Numbered from the stretch's first letter, positions 44,569 to 55,735 are shown. The stretch is 64,000 nt of DNA from Lotus japonicus (GCF_012489685.1 NC_080045.1:46955096-47019095), one strand, 5' to 3'. Notes: a model not told the origin generated them from the letters alone. Made by a program: numbers and translations.

Positions 44569-46337
44569 CTACCTGGTATCTGACTTCACTCTTGGGCTTC
44601 CATTGCTTCGCTCTGAAGGCTTGACATTATTGCGAGTCTGATGATAGCCATATAACTTGAAACAATAGGGCTTTATATGACCATTCCTACCACAGTAGTG
44701 ACACTTCCAAGGTGCAGTTTTGCCATTCTTAAGCTGGCGGTTCACATGCTGAGGCACATGTCGGGGCAATGGATCTGGCAACTGATAATTTATGGGCTTC
44801 TTGAATTCAGATTGTTTTGTAGCAGCAACAAATTTCTTTGGTCCTTCTGATCTTCCTTGTTTGCTGTCCTGTGGTCAAAGCCAATTCCCTTCAAACTTCC
44901 TCCTTGCTTGCTAGTTTCTTTCAGAATTTCATCAAGCATGTCAGAACCACTATTCAACATCCTAAGTGATTTGTGAGTAGCTTCAAGCTTTCTTGTCAGA
45001 GTTGCCACTTCCTCTTGAAGTCCTGCATTAATCAACAACAAGTTAGCCTTCTCCATAGTGTCAACATTATTAAACTTACTTTACCATTCATCCAGGTCTT
45101 CTTTCAGCTTTGTGCTGAGCTCTTTTAGCCTTTCATTCTGAGAAGCAAGTTGTTCTATCTCACTTTGCTTTTCTCTCACAAGTTTACATGCTTCTTCCTA
45201 CTTGTTATGCAGCAGCTTGTAAGTCTCAGCCAGTTCATCATATGAGATGTCCTCATCACTTGTCTCAGAATCATAAGTAGTTCCAGAGAAGGCATTGACT
45301 TTGTTTGCAGATATCTCATCCTCATCTTCAGTGTCTTCATCTGACCAAGTTACCATCATACCTTTCTTTTGTTTCTTCAGATAGGTAGCACATTCAGTCC
45401 TGATCTGTCCATATCCTTCACATTCATGACACTGCACACCTTTATTCTGACCAGATCTTTCTTCTTCTTTGGTCCTCCTCTGTGAATTAGAAAACTTGGG
45501 TTTGTTGTCGAGCTTCATGTCCTGGACATTAGGCCTGGTTCTTTTGTCAATCTTTCTTAATGCTCTATTAAATTTTCTAGCAAGCAGAGCCAGAGCCTCA
45601 AAAAGGTTTTCACCCTCACAGTCTTCATCATCACCTTCATTAGTGTAAGAGACAAAAGCAATACTCTTATTCTTCTTTTCAAAATTTCCATTCAGTTTCA
45701 ACTCAAACGTCTGCAAAGAACCAATAAGTTCATCAACCTTCATGTTCTCAATGTCTTGAGCCTCCTCAATTGCAGTGACTTTCATAGCAAATTTTTGGGG
45801 AAGAGATCTCAAGATCTTCCTTACAAGCTTCTCATCTGACATAGGTTCTCCCAACGCAAATGAAGCATTAGACAAGTCACAGACACGCATGTGAAATTCT
45901 GAGATAGTCTCTTCTTCAGTCATCATCAAATTTTCAAATTGAGTAGTAAGCATCTGAAGTCTTGACATCCTCACTCTATTAGTTCCTTCATGTGCAGTCT
46001 TCAGAATTTCCCAAGCATCCTTAGCCACAGTACATGTGTTGATGAGCCTAAACATATTCTAGTCAACTCCATTAAAGATAGCATTTAAAGCTTTTGAGTT
46101 ACCAAGAGCAGCTTCATCTTCAATATTAGTCCATTCTTCCTCAGGTTTCTCCACAACAATGGTAGAAGTGCCGTCAACCTATGACTTAGTGGGGTGCTTC
46201 CAACCCTTGACAATAGCTTTCCAAGTCTTGTTGTCAATTGACTTGAGAAAGGCTGTCATGCAAACCTTCCAGTAGTCATAGTTAGTACCGTCCAGAATGG
46301 GTGGCCTATTGACTGATCCTCCCTCCTTGTTATCCAT
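44569..46337 (-). pseudogene. gag: Minus-strand Sirevirus gag (decayed)
   Basis: Starts at ATG 46337 (MDNKEGGSVNRPPILDGTNY), 51 nt after the PBS, with the copia gag YDYWKVCMTAFL motif. In-frame TAG stops are at about 46181 and 46058. The UBN2-like capsid region runs 46055-45198 (KDAWEILKTAHEG, ISEFHMRVCDLSN, KILRSLPQKF). Zinc knuckle 1 reads CHECEGYGQIRTEC: its histidine is replaced by Gln. More stops at about 45198 and 45081 and a phase change precede a coiled-coil segment (45056-44900) and a second, intact knuckle CHYCGRNGHIKPYC (about 44720). Two knuckles versus one in the plus-strand family show these are different Sirevirus families. Confidence 0.8.
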
Positions 46338-46387
46338 GAGAACTGAATCAAACTCCCTGGAGCTCACCCAACCAGAACATGGTGCCT

Positions 46388-46399
46388 GCTCTGATACCA
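46388..46399 (-). other. Primer-binding site (initiator tRNA-Met), minus-strand Sirevirus
   Basis: Minus strand TGGTATCAGAGC, two bases inside the 5' LTR (46402-47277). Confidence 0.85.
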
Positions 46400-46401
46400 A
46401 T

Positions 46402-47277
46402 TGTAATTCAGGTTCCCTATAGGACGAATGTCCTGCACGATGCTGGGACAATAGGTTCGACAATCGCTTAACAGTGAAAGCAGAAACTTAAAACATAAAC
46501 AACAATACACAAGAATTATTAACCAAGTTCAGTGAAAAACTTTCACCTACGTCTGGAGGGTTTGCACCCAAAGAAAGGAAATCTACTATCTCAAGATTCA
46601 GGAATTACAGACACTCATGAACACCACAGTTCATAGTTCACTTCCTATTCTACCCAGTGTATTTCTACTTAGTATCTCGACCTAAGTATGAGAGCCCCTC
46701 TCACTTTCTCTCAATCACTCCCACAGTGATTGGTGAACACAATCAACAACAAGAGTTTGAAAGCAATCAAACAACACAGAACCCTTCTTTGCTTTATAGA
46801 ATCAATGAGCAAAGAGGATTCACAACTAACAAAGAACAAAGCACAATGAACAATCCTAAAACACTTGATCTCTCTCAGTAGCTTCGGTGGTGTCCATGTT
46901 TTAGGTTTTCATCCTTTTATATACTTCAGCAGCGGCAGCATGAGCTCTAGGGTTTACTTGGGTTGAAGAAACAGATTGCAGTAACAACAATTCAAAACGC
47001 AATCACCTCGGGATTCTCTTGCCTTACACGCAAGTAAACAAGGAAACAAATCTTCAACCAAAGATTGTTTCCACAACTAACAACCTGCAATTAAAACCCT
47101 TATGGAATAGCTACTTCGACCACAAGTAACTCTGATAAAATCTCCAAGAGATCTTCAAGGGCCCAACTCTAAAACTTAAGCTGAGGACTAATGCCCTAGC
47201 TTCACAGAATCAGATCCCACGACATCTGCTTCGACAATCGGTTGTTTTGACAAAATGCAAGACAACATGTAACAACA
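46402..47277 (-). repeat. 5' LTR of the minus-strand Sirevirus
   Basis: 876 bp, same length as 15686-16561, about 46 differences. Minus-strand TATA box (tatataaaag) at about 46915-46924. Outside flank is TSD AAAAC (47278-47282). Confidence 0.9.
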
Positions 47278-47282
47278 AAAAC

Positions 47283-47965
47283 AAAAGGGCATCGCTTGTT
47301 ATGGCCTAATTTAAAATAACAGAGGAGTGGCGAGTGTTATAATAATAAGTTTTACGGGACATTGGTGCATTGATAGATCATTGCACTGTTCAAAATAGAG
47401 TAAATGTGGTGATTATCTTTTAAAATAATAGAAGGTAGGTAAGCAATCTATTAATGAGACTTGAACTTTTGCATTGATTACTTCACCTTTATATTAAATA
47501 CATTAGATAATAAAATACAAAATTTAAAAAAAAAACCACTTCTACTTTATTATTTATTATATTAAATAATTGTTAAACTTTTCAATTTATCATATTTAAA
47601 AACAAATTTTAATATTGATTAAATTTGGGAGCTGTTTGATTTTTTGGAAGGCGCAGTCTTTTGTAGTTGGTAATTGCCATCAGATGCTTTTACTCATACT
47701 TGACTAATTGTTAATAATACTACTTTCTTTTTCAAACAAAAAAACTTGAGGATAAGTTTTTAATAATAATAATAATAATAATTGAAATTAACTACCTTTA
47801 CATTCATAAAATATAAAGTAAAAATAACTTTTACATTTATAATTAATTGTAAAAATTTCCAATTTCTTCTATATTAAAATTAAAATTATTATTTTTATTA
47901 ATTTTAAAAATTAATCAATAAAAATTATTACTAATTTTTACATATAAATGACAAATTAAATACTA
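47283..47965. other. AT-rich spacer with (AAT)n
   Basis: No gene seen. Contains a short (AAT)n run at about 47762-47783 and several A/T runs. Probably old intergenic or decayed repeat sequence. Confidence 0.45.
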
Positions 47966-48016
47966 AAGGTTGACTCCCCGTAGGATAGCTCAAGTGACAG
48001 GAGTTGGGGGACATAT
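47966..48016 (+). repeat. Dispersed repeat, left piece (ccccgtaggatagctcaagtg)
   Basis: The same sequence family occurs in opposite orientation at 54280-54390. Its expected continuation is found about 3 kb away at 50974-51040, so the copy is split by inserted DNA. Confidence 0.5.
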
Positions 48017-48452
48017 TGTTTTTGGAATGCCAAATTTATATATATAAGTAATAAAAAACACCATAAGTGCCAAGGGTCAAAGTACAAAAGAGAGGGCCGA
48101 AAACATAAAGGGAAAAGGAGAAAAAGAGAGATAAGCCATCAAAACAAGGCATGCAGACCTTGGACAGCACATATCCTACAACTACAGAGCCCACGAAAAA
48201 GAGGAAACAGGGGCAGGAATGCAAATTGCAATTCCAAACAACCTTACAAATAATCAACAGTGGAAGGAACCAGCCTGCAAATCTAATAAGAGACATCACA
48301 ACTCAAGACTATACCAGCAGTAAGCTTTTGATGCAAATCCATCCTGAATTAGAGAAGAACAAGCTTGGAGAAATAAATCAGTGAGCCTTCGCTGCTAACA
48401 GGTTGCTCCCACCCCCATGCACATTTTCAGATTTGTGTACCATTCATAGGGA
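48017..48452. other. A-rich inserted segment, unassigned
   Basis: Between the left piece of the dispersed repeat and the LTR-like unit. Purine-rich plus strand with no supported ORF or recognised motif. Confidence 0.35.
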
Positions 48453-48739
48453 TGTAAGACCCGATTCTAGGGCATATTATTTTCACAATAATATTAAATA
48501 TTAAATATTATTCTATGAATTGTTTGTGATATATCTGATATAATGTCTATATAAGGGAAATTATTTGTAAGAGGCAATATTAAGTCTTGGTAATCTCTCG
48601 ACGTCAATGTACATTATATTATGAGCGTTTTGAGTGTAATATTGCTAGGGTTCCATGACGGTGATTTTTTAGGTCAAAAATGCCTCGATAGCGGTGATGA
48701 GTTGGCGAATCACGTTTTGGCGATGAGTTGGTCATAACC

Positions 48740-48990
48740 CCAAATCACTTAATACCGGCAGCAAACAGTAGACGAAAATTGTTTACAGTAACAGCAGGAG
48801 CAGCAACAGTAACAACATCAAACATCAGCAAAAACAATATAAAATAACAGCAACAACAACAAACATCATATGCAATTAGGAGCAACAGCAGGAAAAATTT
48901 TCAATAGCAGCAGTAGACAACACCAGAGAAAAATAAAATAAAAGCTACAGCAGCAACGAGCAAATGCAGAATCAAACAACAGCACCAGCC
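48740..48990. repeat. CAG/CAA-rich low-complexity tract
   Basis: Dense cagcaacag / aacaacaaac words without a fixed period. Reads as Gln/Asn-rich in one plus frame but has stops. It may be part of the non-coding tail of the LINE relic next to it. Confidence 0.4.
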
Positions 48991-49049
48991 CTCTGCATAT
49001 ACAAAAAAGACACACAACAATCCCTGTTCTCATGACCCAAATTGTCCAT

Positions 49050-49320
49050 TAAAATTCCTAACAGCTTCCGAACGTAAGCAACCTTCCTTTGCCAATGCCT
49101 CAGCTCCCGCTTTCCCTTCCCTTAAAATATGACTCACCCCATTGCAGGCATCAAACACATCAAATAATCATTCAAAATTAACACATTTATCAACTTCAAA
49201 GGCTTTGGTTTTAACCCCTTCACCCCTCCAAATATAAGCACCGAATCACTCCCTATTGCAATAGAGAGCACCAAAAATTGTGGAAGAACATTAAATCACC
49301 AAAGAAAACTAAACCTTGAA
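49050..49320 (-). pseudogene. RNase H C-terminal relic (LINE-type)
   Basis: Minus strand near 49090-49150 reads VSHILREGKAGAEALAKEGC, matching the last conserved block of plant LINE RNase H domains (H.LREGN..AD.LAK.G). Upstream frames (GSDSVLIFGG and LILNDYL) resemble the preceding strand and helix. Short and degraded. Confidence 0.5.
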
Positions 49321-50973
49321 TCCATGATTCTCCAGCACTTTGTCGTTGTTCTTTTATATTGGCTCATGCAACAGCAAACAACTCCAAGTTAGCCACTAAC
49401 CGGGCATGTTAACTAAGGCGTGGATGATAAATGCATTTAATTGTTTTTAATTGATGATTTATTAAATGAATATTTTTTTTAAAAGATTAATGAGCATTTA
49501 AGAAAGGGCTGGACGAAATTCTTGGTGGGAAATGGAATAAATTTTTTTGAATTTAAATTAAAAGTCAAAAATCGAGAGTTATTACTAATTTGAGCAAATT
49601 GTGGGACTCTCCCTTGACTTACGTAAATGGACTTGATTTTGGATAAAAATATTTTATTGGGACTCTTGAAAAATAAAATCTATTTTATTGAAGTAATTGG
49701 AGGGCTGATTTCATAACTCCTAAAATTAGGGTTTTAAATGACATTTTTAAAAAGGAACTTTATCTCAAAATAAGCAAAAATTTGAGGACTGAATCAAGGA
49801 AGGTTGGAAGAGTCTAGAAACCCTAGAATGGGCTGAAAATTTCGTGGATTTGGGCTGATACTTGGGGAGAAAGAAAATCATTTAATGATTGGCTCTCATT
49901 CTTCACACCAAACTCTCCTCTCCTCTCTACTCTTCACGTGAGCTCTCTCTCCATCTCTTGTTATTCTTCTTATTTTTCTTTCTTGCTTTCTTCTTTGATT
50001 AGAAGAGATTCTGGTCATTCTCATTATTTTATGTGGTCACAGCAAATGTTAATCTTCCACATTCAGAAGACAATGATCATTTGATCTTGTAATCAACGAA
50101 AAGTTTGTGAAAATTGTATTTTTCTTCTAAGTTTTCTTTTGATGTTCTTGAAAGCATTGAGAATATGCGAAAATTATGTTTTTCTTCAAATGTTTGTATG
50201 ATCTTGAAGCAAAAACCTTTAGAAAGAAAGCTTTGATCTTGTAAAGGAAAATGGCTTTGAATTTCAAGTTTTTTTGGGGGGGATTTTGTGATCAATAAAG
50301 TCATAGTCATATGATCAATCCGATTGTCCGATTAGTAACTTTACTCTGTCCGTTCGTTGGTAGGACATTTTCAAGTGTAGACCTAGCTCCAAGGAGAAAC
50401 CCGATACTTTTAAGAAAGCACACCTTCCAAGTAAGGGCACTTCGGCTACTGCCTAGAATTCTTGATTGTGATTGTATGCCTATGAGATGTTAAGGACCTT
50501 ATGCTAGATAAATATGCTAGTAAGGGCACTTCGGCGTCGACCTAGATATTGATTGTGATTGTGTATGCCTGCTATGGTTTTGAAAGCGCAACTTCCATGT
50601 AAGGGCACTTCGGATTCCACGAAGTGCATATGGAGGCACGTAGACTATGAGTCGAGTATTGAGTGTGATAATTGAGTCTGTTCTTGGGGGTGAGCCGAGT
50701 TTGTTTATATGGTTCGAACCTAACCTAGAGACCTTCTTGTCATGTTGGCTCGGGGGCGGTCGAACACTAGTTTAATAATTATGTCTTTCATTTCAAAGGA
50801 ATTAATGTACTCATGCTTTTATTAATCAAATAAAATTATTCAGTACATTTACTCCTTTAGTTATTTCTTTTATTTGTCAAACTTTGTTTTGAAAAGGTTT
50901 TATTTCAACAAAAATTTACTCACGTTTTTTGAAAAGATTACTAAAATGACCCTCGAGAATTCGGGATGTTACA

Positions 50974-51046
50974 GGGGAGGTCTAGGGATCGATTCCTAGC
51001 ACGTGCAATTTATCTTTCCGATTTAAAAAAATTACTAAAGGTAGGT
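50974..51046 (+). repeat. Dispersed repeat, right piece
   Basis: ggggaggtctagggatcgattcc ... gtgcaatttatctttccgat matches the expected continuation of the repeat at 47966-48016, judged against the uninterrupted copy at 54280-54390 (minus). Confidence 0.5.
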
Positions 51047-51556
51047 ATCATCTTACTAAGTTATATACATACATATATATATATATATTTTTGACTTGTG
51101 TTCTGGCAAGACTAATTAATTTTTTATTTTCTTTTTAAACCTTCTTATGAAATAACTAAAAATTAATATTTATGAAGTAGTTAAGATATAAATTATCGAC
51201 CTAAAGTTGAAAAAATAAAAGATACAAAATAGCACAAACTAATATCTTTTATATAAAATAAAAATGTTCTATATTGAAAAACACTTGGAATAAAATAATG
51301 AAATTGGTTAATTGGTTGAATTGTTTCTGTGAATATATATTTTGGAAATTAATTTAAAAATATGAAATGATTATGTATGTTGTTTAAACTAGCTATAATG
51401 TAGTTTTGTTTTGTTTTTTTGAAAACGAAATATATATAGATATAAAGATAAAGATAATGTTGAGAAACAACTCCTCTCAACATGGGTACAGTAACCAAAC
51501 TCATCTAATACACTAAAAACCTTCCAAAACCCTAAATTTACTTCTATATATATATA
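51047..51556. other. AT-rich spacer with (TA)n
   Basis: A short (TA)n at about 51068-51089; otherwise AT-rich with no supported gene. Confidence 0.45.
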
Positions 51557-52398
51557 GGGAAATGCTAATGCACACCCACTCTTTTTTTAGAAGGAGTGCA
51601 TTAGCAACTAACACCTTTTTCCTTTGGACCAAAAACCCAACTCTCACTTTTTAAATTAAGTTATTGTATAAAGGTATCAAAATAATTTCACAATCCACCC
51701 ATCTCTCTCGCTCTCCAGACTTTGTAGAGAACTTTCAGTTCATCACGTCTTCATCTCTCTTTCTCAGTTTTCTCTCATCTCGTTTCATCTCTCTTAAGCT
51801 TACTCTAAGATTTCCTCCATTGCAGCACCACAACCTCCATCACGTCTTCATCAGGCTCCCCTTAGCCGGCAGGAACCACGTTTTTCCTCAATTTTCTAGA
51901 TCTAATCTACCCAACCAACGCCTCTCCATAACAGCCATAGACTCAAATCGAATCCATCACAACAGACCCACATCATTGAACCAGGTTGGAAGCGCAAGTT
52001 TGATTTCCAAAGTCAAATTTGAAGCATGTGTTGGATTTCAAACAATCCCTCTCCCCCAATTTGAATAATTTGGGTATTGGGTATTTACATCCTCTAGGAT
52101 GCACCACCACTGAAATTGGTCCTGGCATGAGAAAAAATTAGTTTAAGATGACATTCTCGTCTTACCTCCGATCTGAACTTTTCATTTTAATATTTGTAAA
52201 CGAAACAATGTTTTGGGTGTGCCCTCTGAAAATGTTGAGTGGGAGAGAGAAAGTGTGTTCATTGCGAAATTACTTTTGTATCCATATAAAGTAACTTAAT
52301 TTAAAAAGTGAAAGTTGGGTTTTTTATCCAAAGAAAAAGGTGTTAGTTGCTAATGCACTCCTTCTAAAAAAAAGAGTGGGAGTGCATTAGCATTCCCC
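51557..52398. mobile_element. MULE-like MITE with about 110-bp TIRs and gene-like filler
   Basis: The left end (gggaaatgctaatgcac, through ttaaattaagttatt at about 51665) is the reverse complement, with few mismatches, of the right end (about 52285-52398). Each TIR itself contains an inverted repeat, tgctaatgcac ... gtgcattagca. Both flanks read ATATATATA, consistent with a 9-bp TSD but uninformative because the target is a TA repeat. The middle (about 51700-52070) looks like a captured plant leader and exon (CT-rich, then Ser/Leu/Pro-rich frame with no good ATG). No transposase. Confidence 0.65.
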
Positions 52399-52908
52399 AT
52401 ATATATATATATTACATGTTATTTTAAAAAATAATCTTAAAATTTACTTGTGATTTATCTTAATAATGATAGTAATATATTATTGATGAATATTTTATGT
52501 TATTGACTTTATTAACTATATGTTTTTAACATTTCAATTTGTTATACAAAAGAATAATTTATTTATTTTGGTAGGTAAAAGAAATAATTTATTAAGTAGT
52601 ATTTAAAATAGATAGAATATTAACTATCAATCATAAATTGAGAAAAAAAATTAATAAATTTCTTTATATGTAGATAATATTAATAATTTAAATTAAATCT
52701 AGATAAAATTAAGTTATTAGTGAAAAATCTAGAAAAATGGGTTAAAAATTAAAAAACTATCTCTAAAAGATATTTATTATTAATTATATCGCATGTGTGT
52801 ATTATTTGAAAAATACTTTCAAATATGTTTTTTTATCTATTATATAGTAGTAAAAATATTTTCTCAAGTTTCCTAATGTTATTAATAATATTTTTCTTTT
52901 CAAAAAAA

Positions 52909-53134
52909 GGGACTCCCTAATATGCACCACTTTTCGAGTGGTGCAATTTTACACCACTTACTTTGACCGGTTATAACAGGTCAACACATTAATTTTTTTT
53001 TTTTAAAAATATCATTAAAAATTTTGTTATATATTAAATTTCTTTAAAAAAAATGTGTTGACCTATTATACCAGGTTAAAAAAAAGTGGTATAAAATTGC
53101 ACCACTCTAAAAGTGGTGAATATTAGAGGTCACC
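52909..53134. mobile_element. Fold-back MITE (226 bp)
   Basis: Left half gggactccctaatatgcaccactttt... and right half ...aaagtggtgaatattagaggtcacc pair over about 85 bp per arm, with an A/T-rich loop. Each arm has its own small hairpin (caccacttttcgagtggtg). It lies in A runs, so a TSD cannot be read with confidence. Confidence 0.6.
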
Positions 53135-54279
53135 AAAAAAAAATTATTATATTTCAATAATATCCTTTACTCACAGAAAGATAACTCTAACCCAAGCCAT
53201 TTAATTATAGATAAAAAAAACCCTAATACTACTATCTATTTAAATGTCTAAACACAATAATTTTTTTGTAAAGAACTATTTTAATATGTATTATTTATAT
53301 AATAGCACTATAGTAATATTCATATATATAGTATTAAAAAATATTACAAATAAACCGTGCAACGCAAGAGTATTATATCTAGTGTTAAACTTAAAGGGAA
53401 GTTAGTTCAATTTACCATTATATAATAAATTATATGCTACTCTAACGTAAAAAATTTGTCTGTCCGATTCGAGAAAGCGACATTAAAGAATGATTAACAC
53501 AAATATGGCTTTCGTGGAAGCTGCAAGTATCTGAAAGTCTTGAATTAATTCAAACATATGCGTATGGATAGGTTAATAAATAACGTTGATGGGAAATGTC
53601 TTAATCAAAATAATAGTATCCATTTTTTTAGGAGGAATTTCTAAACATTTAGCAAAAATCTTAGTTGTGGTGACTGAAAACATGGTCAAGGGGCATGTAT
53701 CTTGACCATTCAATGCACCCATTATTTCCAACTGTGTTAGAAAGCTTTCGTGTGCAAAAGATAGTGACTTCTACTAGAGACCACACACTCAAATAAACAA
53801 ATTCCCAAAGAAAATTCATTCATGAATTTGGGAATAAAGATAAAATGTCATTTTCATTTCGGTATTCACTGAGGAAATTTCAAATCCATTCGCAGCAATG
53901 TACGATCTCTCTACTAAAACCTTTCACATGAACGATGAATCTCTTGCAATACGTGACCTGAAAGAGCAGCTACTTGTTTAGGAAACAATATTGGAAGGAA
54001 AAGCAGTTAAGTGATTACAGATTCTCCTGAATTGGTGACACTATTAAGTGAATTTTGACATTGAAATGGGTAATGCATAAATCGAATCAGTTTCGAAACT
54101 CGCGGTCGTATCGTCTAAATTCTAGAGTCAAAGGAGAATGAGTTTAATGGGTCCATGTTAAAGGGCAATTCTATTTTGGAGGATTTGGCTCTTAATTCAG
54201 GAACTCTAATTATTATTTTTTAAATAAGGACCTTAATGTCGAATATGTTTTTAAGTTTATTAAATTTGAGATTTTTTTT
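53135..54279. other. AT-rich intergenic sequence, no gene seen
   Basis: No ORF, RNA gene or repeat could be supported. Some less AT-rich stretches (53500-53800, 53900-54170) look like old unique DNA. Confidence 0.45.
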
Positions 54280-54390
54280 TACATCGGAAAGATAAATTGC
54301 ACCCATTAAAAATTTATATCTGGATCTCCCCTACCCCAACCCATATGTCTCGCAACTCCTATCACTTGAGTTATCCTACGGGGTCTTAAA
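54280..54390 (-). repeat. Dispersed repeat, uninterrupted copy
   Basis: The minus strand reads ccccgtaggataactcaagtg and continues through gggtgcaatttatctttccgatg. It links the two separated pieces at 47966-48016 and 50974-51046. Confidence 0.5.
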
Positions 54391-54879
54391 TTGAGATCTT
54401 GGTGGTAAGGAGTTCAAATTTTCACAATTTAAATATTGTCTTTATCCCTGATTTATACATCATAATATAAAGTGATATCTACAAAAACATTCATAGTTTT
54501 TAGTCTATGAAAAAAATTGCTTGACTGAAAATAGTCATGATGACGTGATAAAGCATTTTTGAAATTTTTTTTACCTAATCACCCGCTCGCGTGGTAATTC
54601 TAGTCAACTACAAGTGTCTACTTATAATTTTCACATCAGATTTAGTCCTTCAAAATTCTCTATCATCAAATTTAGTGCTATCTATTTTCCAATTTTTCAT
54701 CTTCCTCCTCCTCCTCCTACCTGCCACCCTTCCTCCTCCCAAATCCTCAAATCACGCGAAAATTTCTCGACAAAAGACATAACACAATACATTCTCGCTC
54801 ATTGTTTTCTATTTCCCCTCTTCTCTCTCTTCACCCATCTTTATATTCATAATAGAACCTTTTAGAACCACAAAAAACA

Positions 54880-54884
<5 letters not shown>

Positions 54885-54920
<36 letters not shown>
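54885..54920. repeat. (TA)n microsatellite, left part
   Basis: About 18 TA units, ending where the Stowaway-like MITE begins. Confidence 0.9.
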
Positions 54921-54921
<1 letters not shown>

Positions 54922-55215
54922 TTCCTCTGTTTCTATTTATAAGTCACAAATAACTAATTCTCTTATATTAAGAAAAGTAGTTAGTAATAATAAATTTGTA
55001 AAGGAAATGATTAGCTTTCCTAGACTACCCTTATTTACTTTCCTATGATTTTCTCTCTCCAAGTTAATAGTCAAAAAGTTCATAATCTCTTTCATATTAA
55101 ATATGAGGGTGAATTTGGAAAAAAAAAATTAATGCTTCCTAGATATTAGAAAGTGACTTATATTTAGGAACAATTTTTTTTCAAAAAATGTGACTTATAT
55201 TAAGGAACGGAGGGA

Positions 55216-55216
<1 letters not shown>
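54921..55216. mobile_element. Stowaway-like MITE inserted in a TA microsatellite
   Basis: The left end cttcctctgtttctatttataagtcac is the imperfect reverse complement of the right end gtgacttatattaaggaacggagggag. Both sides are flanked by TA, the target of Tc1/mariner-type MITEs. About 296 bp, no coding capacity. Confidence 0.7.

Positions 55217-55285
<69 letters not shown>
55217..55285. repeat. (TA)n microsatellite, right part
   Basis: About 34 TA units directly after the MITE. Probably continuous with 54885-54920 before the insertion. Confidence 0.9.
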
Positions 55286-55288
<3 letters not shown>

Positions 55289-55735
55289 CTCTATTTTTTA
55301 GGCATGTCCAAGAAGGCTCGGCATGAACCGAATCCGACAAAACCGAGGCCTTTTTGGCGGAACTGGACGGGCTGGGTAACATGTCATGCGGTTGATGAAA
55401 ATCGGTTTTAGGCGAGCTGGTCGGTCAAATTTGATTTGGGGTATGAACCGGCCGAATAGCGATAGAAATTAAAAAAAATTGGGCCAGGCCCATTTCCTAT
55501 GAGTGCAGGACCTATAGATCTTCACCCTCAATTTAAGTGCTAACCCCAATGGTAAAACCCTAGCCTCTCCCTCTCTACCTTCTCAACGCGTCTTCTCTCC
55601 TTTCTCCTTCCGACTTCCCAGCAGGTTTTGCAACCACTAATCCATGGCTAGAACACATCCTTGAGAATAATTTATAGTTGGTAGAAAGTATTTTCATATT
55701 GTCTTGTGGTCTTGAATGTTGAAGCTCTGCAAGAT
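55286..55735. other. Gene-fragment-like, CCGGC-rich segment, unassigned
   Basis: Contains ggccaggcccattt and CT-rich leader-like sequence (55560-55625), similar in style to 14640-15130. May be part of a non-autonomous transposon with a captured promoter. No intact ORF. Confidence 0.3.

Larger units (their letters stand above)
15686..47277 (-). mobile_element. Minus-strand Ty1/copia Sirevirus-type element, split by two insertions
   Basis: Outer element with 876-bp LTRs at 15686-16561 and 46402-47277 and a perfect 5-bp TSD, AAAAC (15681-15685, 47278-47282). Minus-strand order: LTR, initiator-tRNA-Met PBS, gag, protease/pre-integrase, integrase, RT, RNase H, an extra ORF, polypurine tract, LTR. 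Removing the insertions at 18018-39093 (TSD ATAAC) and 42920-44129 (TSD GTTTT) leaves about 9296 bp. The extra ORF after pol and repeated GGGGGAG tracts are Sirevirus hallmarks. LTRs differ at about 46 of 876 sites (5%), about 2 million years at 1.3e-8. Several nonsense and frameshift changes in gag, integrase and the extra ORF show that it is inactive. Confidence 0.92.
48453..50973. repeat. Putative 2.5-kb LTR (solo or of a non-coding element)
   Basis: Starts TGTAAGACCCGATTCTAGGGC and ends CTCGAGAATTCGGGATGTTACA, the TG...CA ends and words usual for long plant LTRs. Flanks AGGGA (48448-48452) and GGGGA (50974-50978) could be a TSD with one mismatch. gtaagggcacttcgg occurs three times (50431, 50520, 50599), and a CT-rich leader-like tract is at 49905-50000. 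No gag or pol is seen, but an RNase H relic (49050-49320) sits inside. Boundaries are inferred. Confidence 0.45.

Noticed and set aside
47966..48016. tRNA-like sequence (gtaggatagctcaagtg)
   Set aside because: Resembles a tRNA B/A-box word by chance, but no cloverleaf or anticodon arm could be drawn and it belongs to a dispersed repeat.
51664..52068. 134-codon open frame in the MULE-like MITE
   Set aside because: No good start codon and low-complexity Ser/Leu/Pro sequence; looks like captured leader and exon pieces, not a gene.
54885..55411. Tyr-Ile repeat protein from the TA microsatellite
   Set aside because: The frame is only the microsatellite translated; not a gene.
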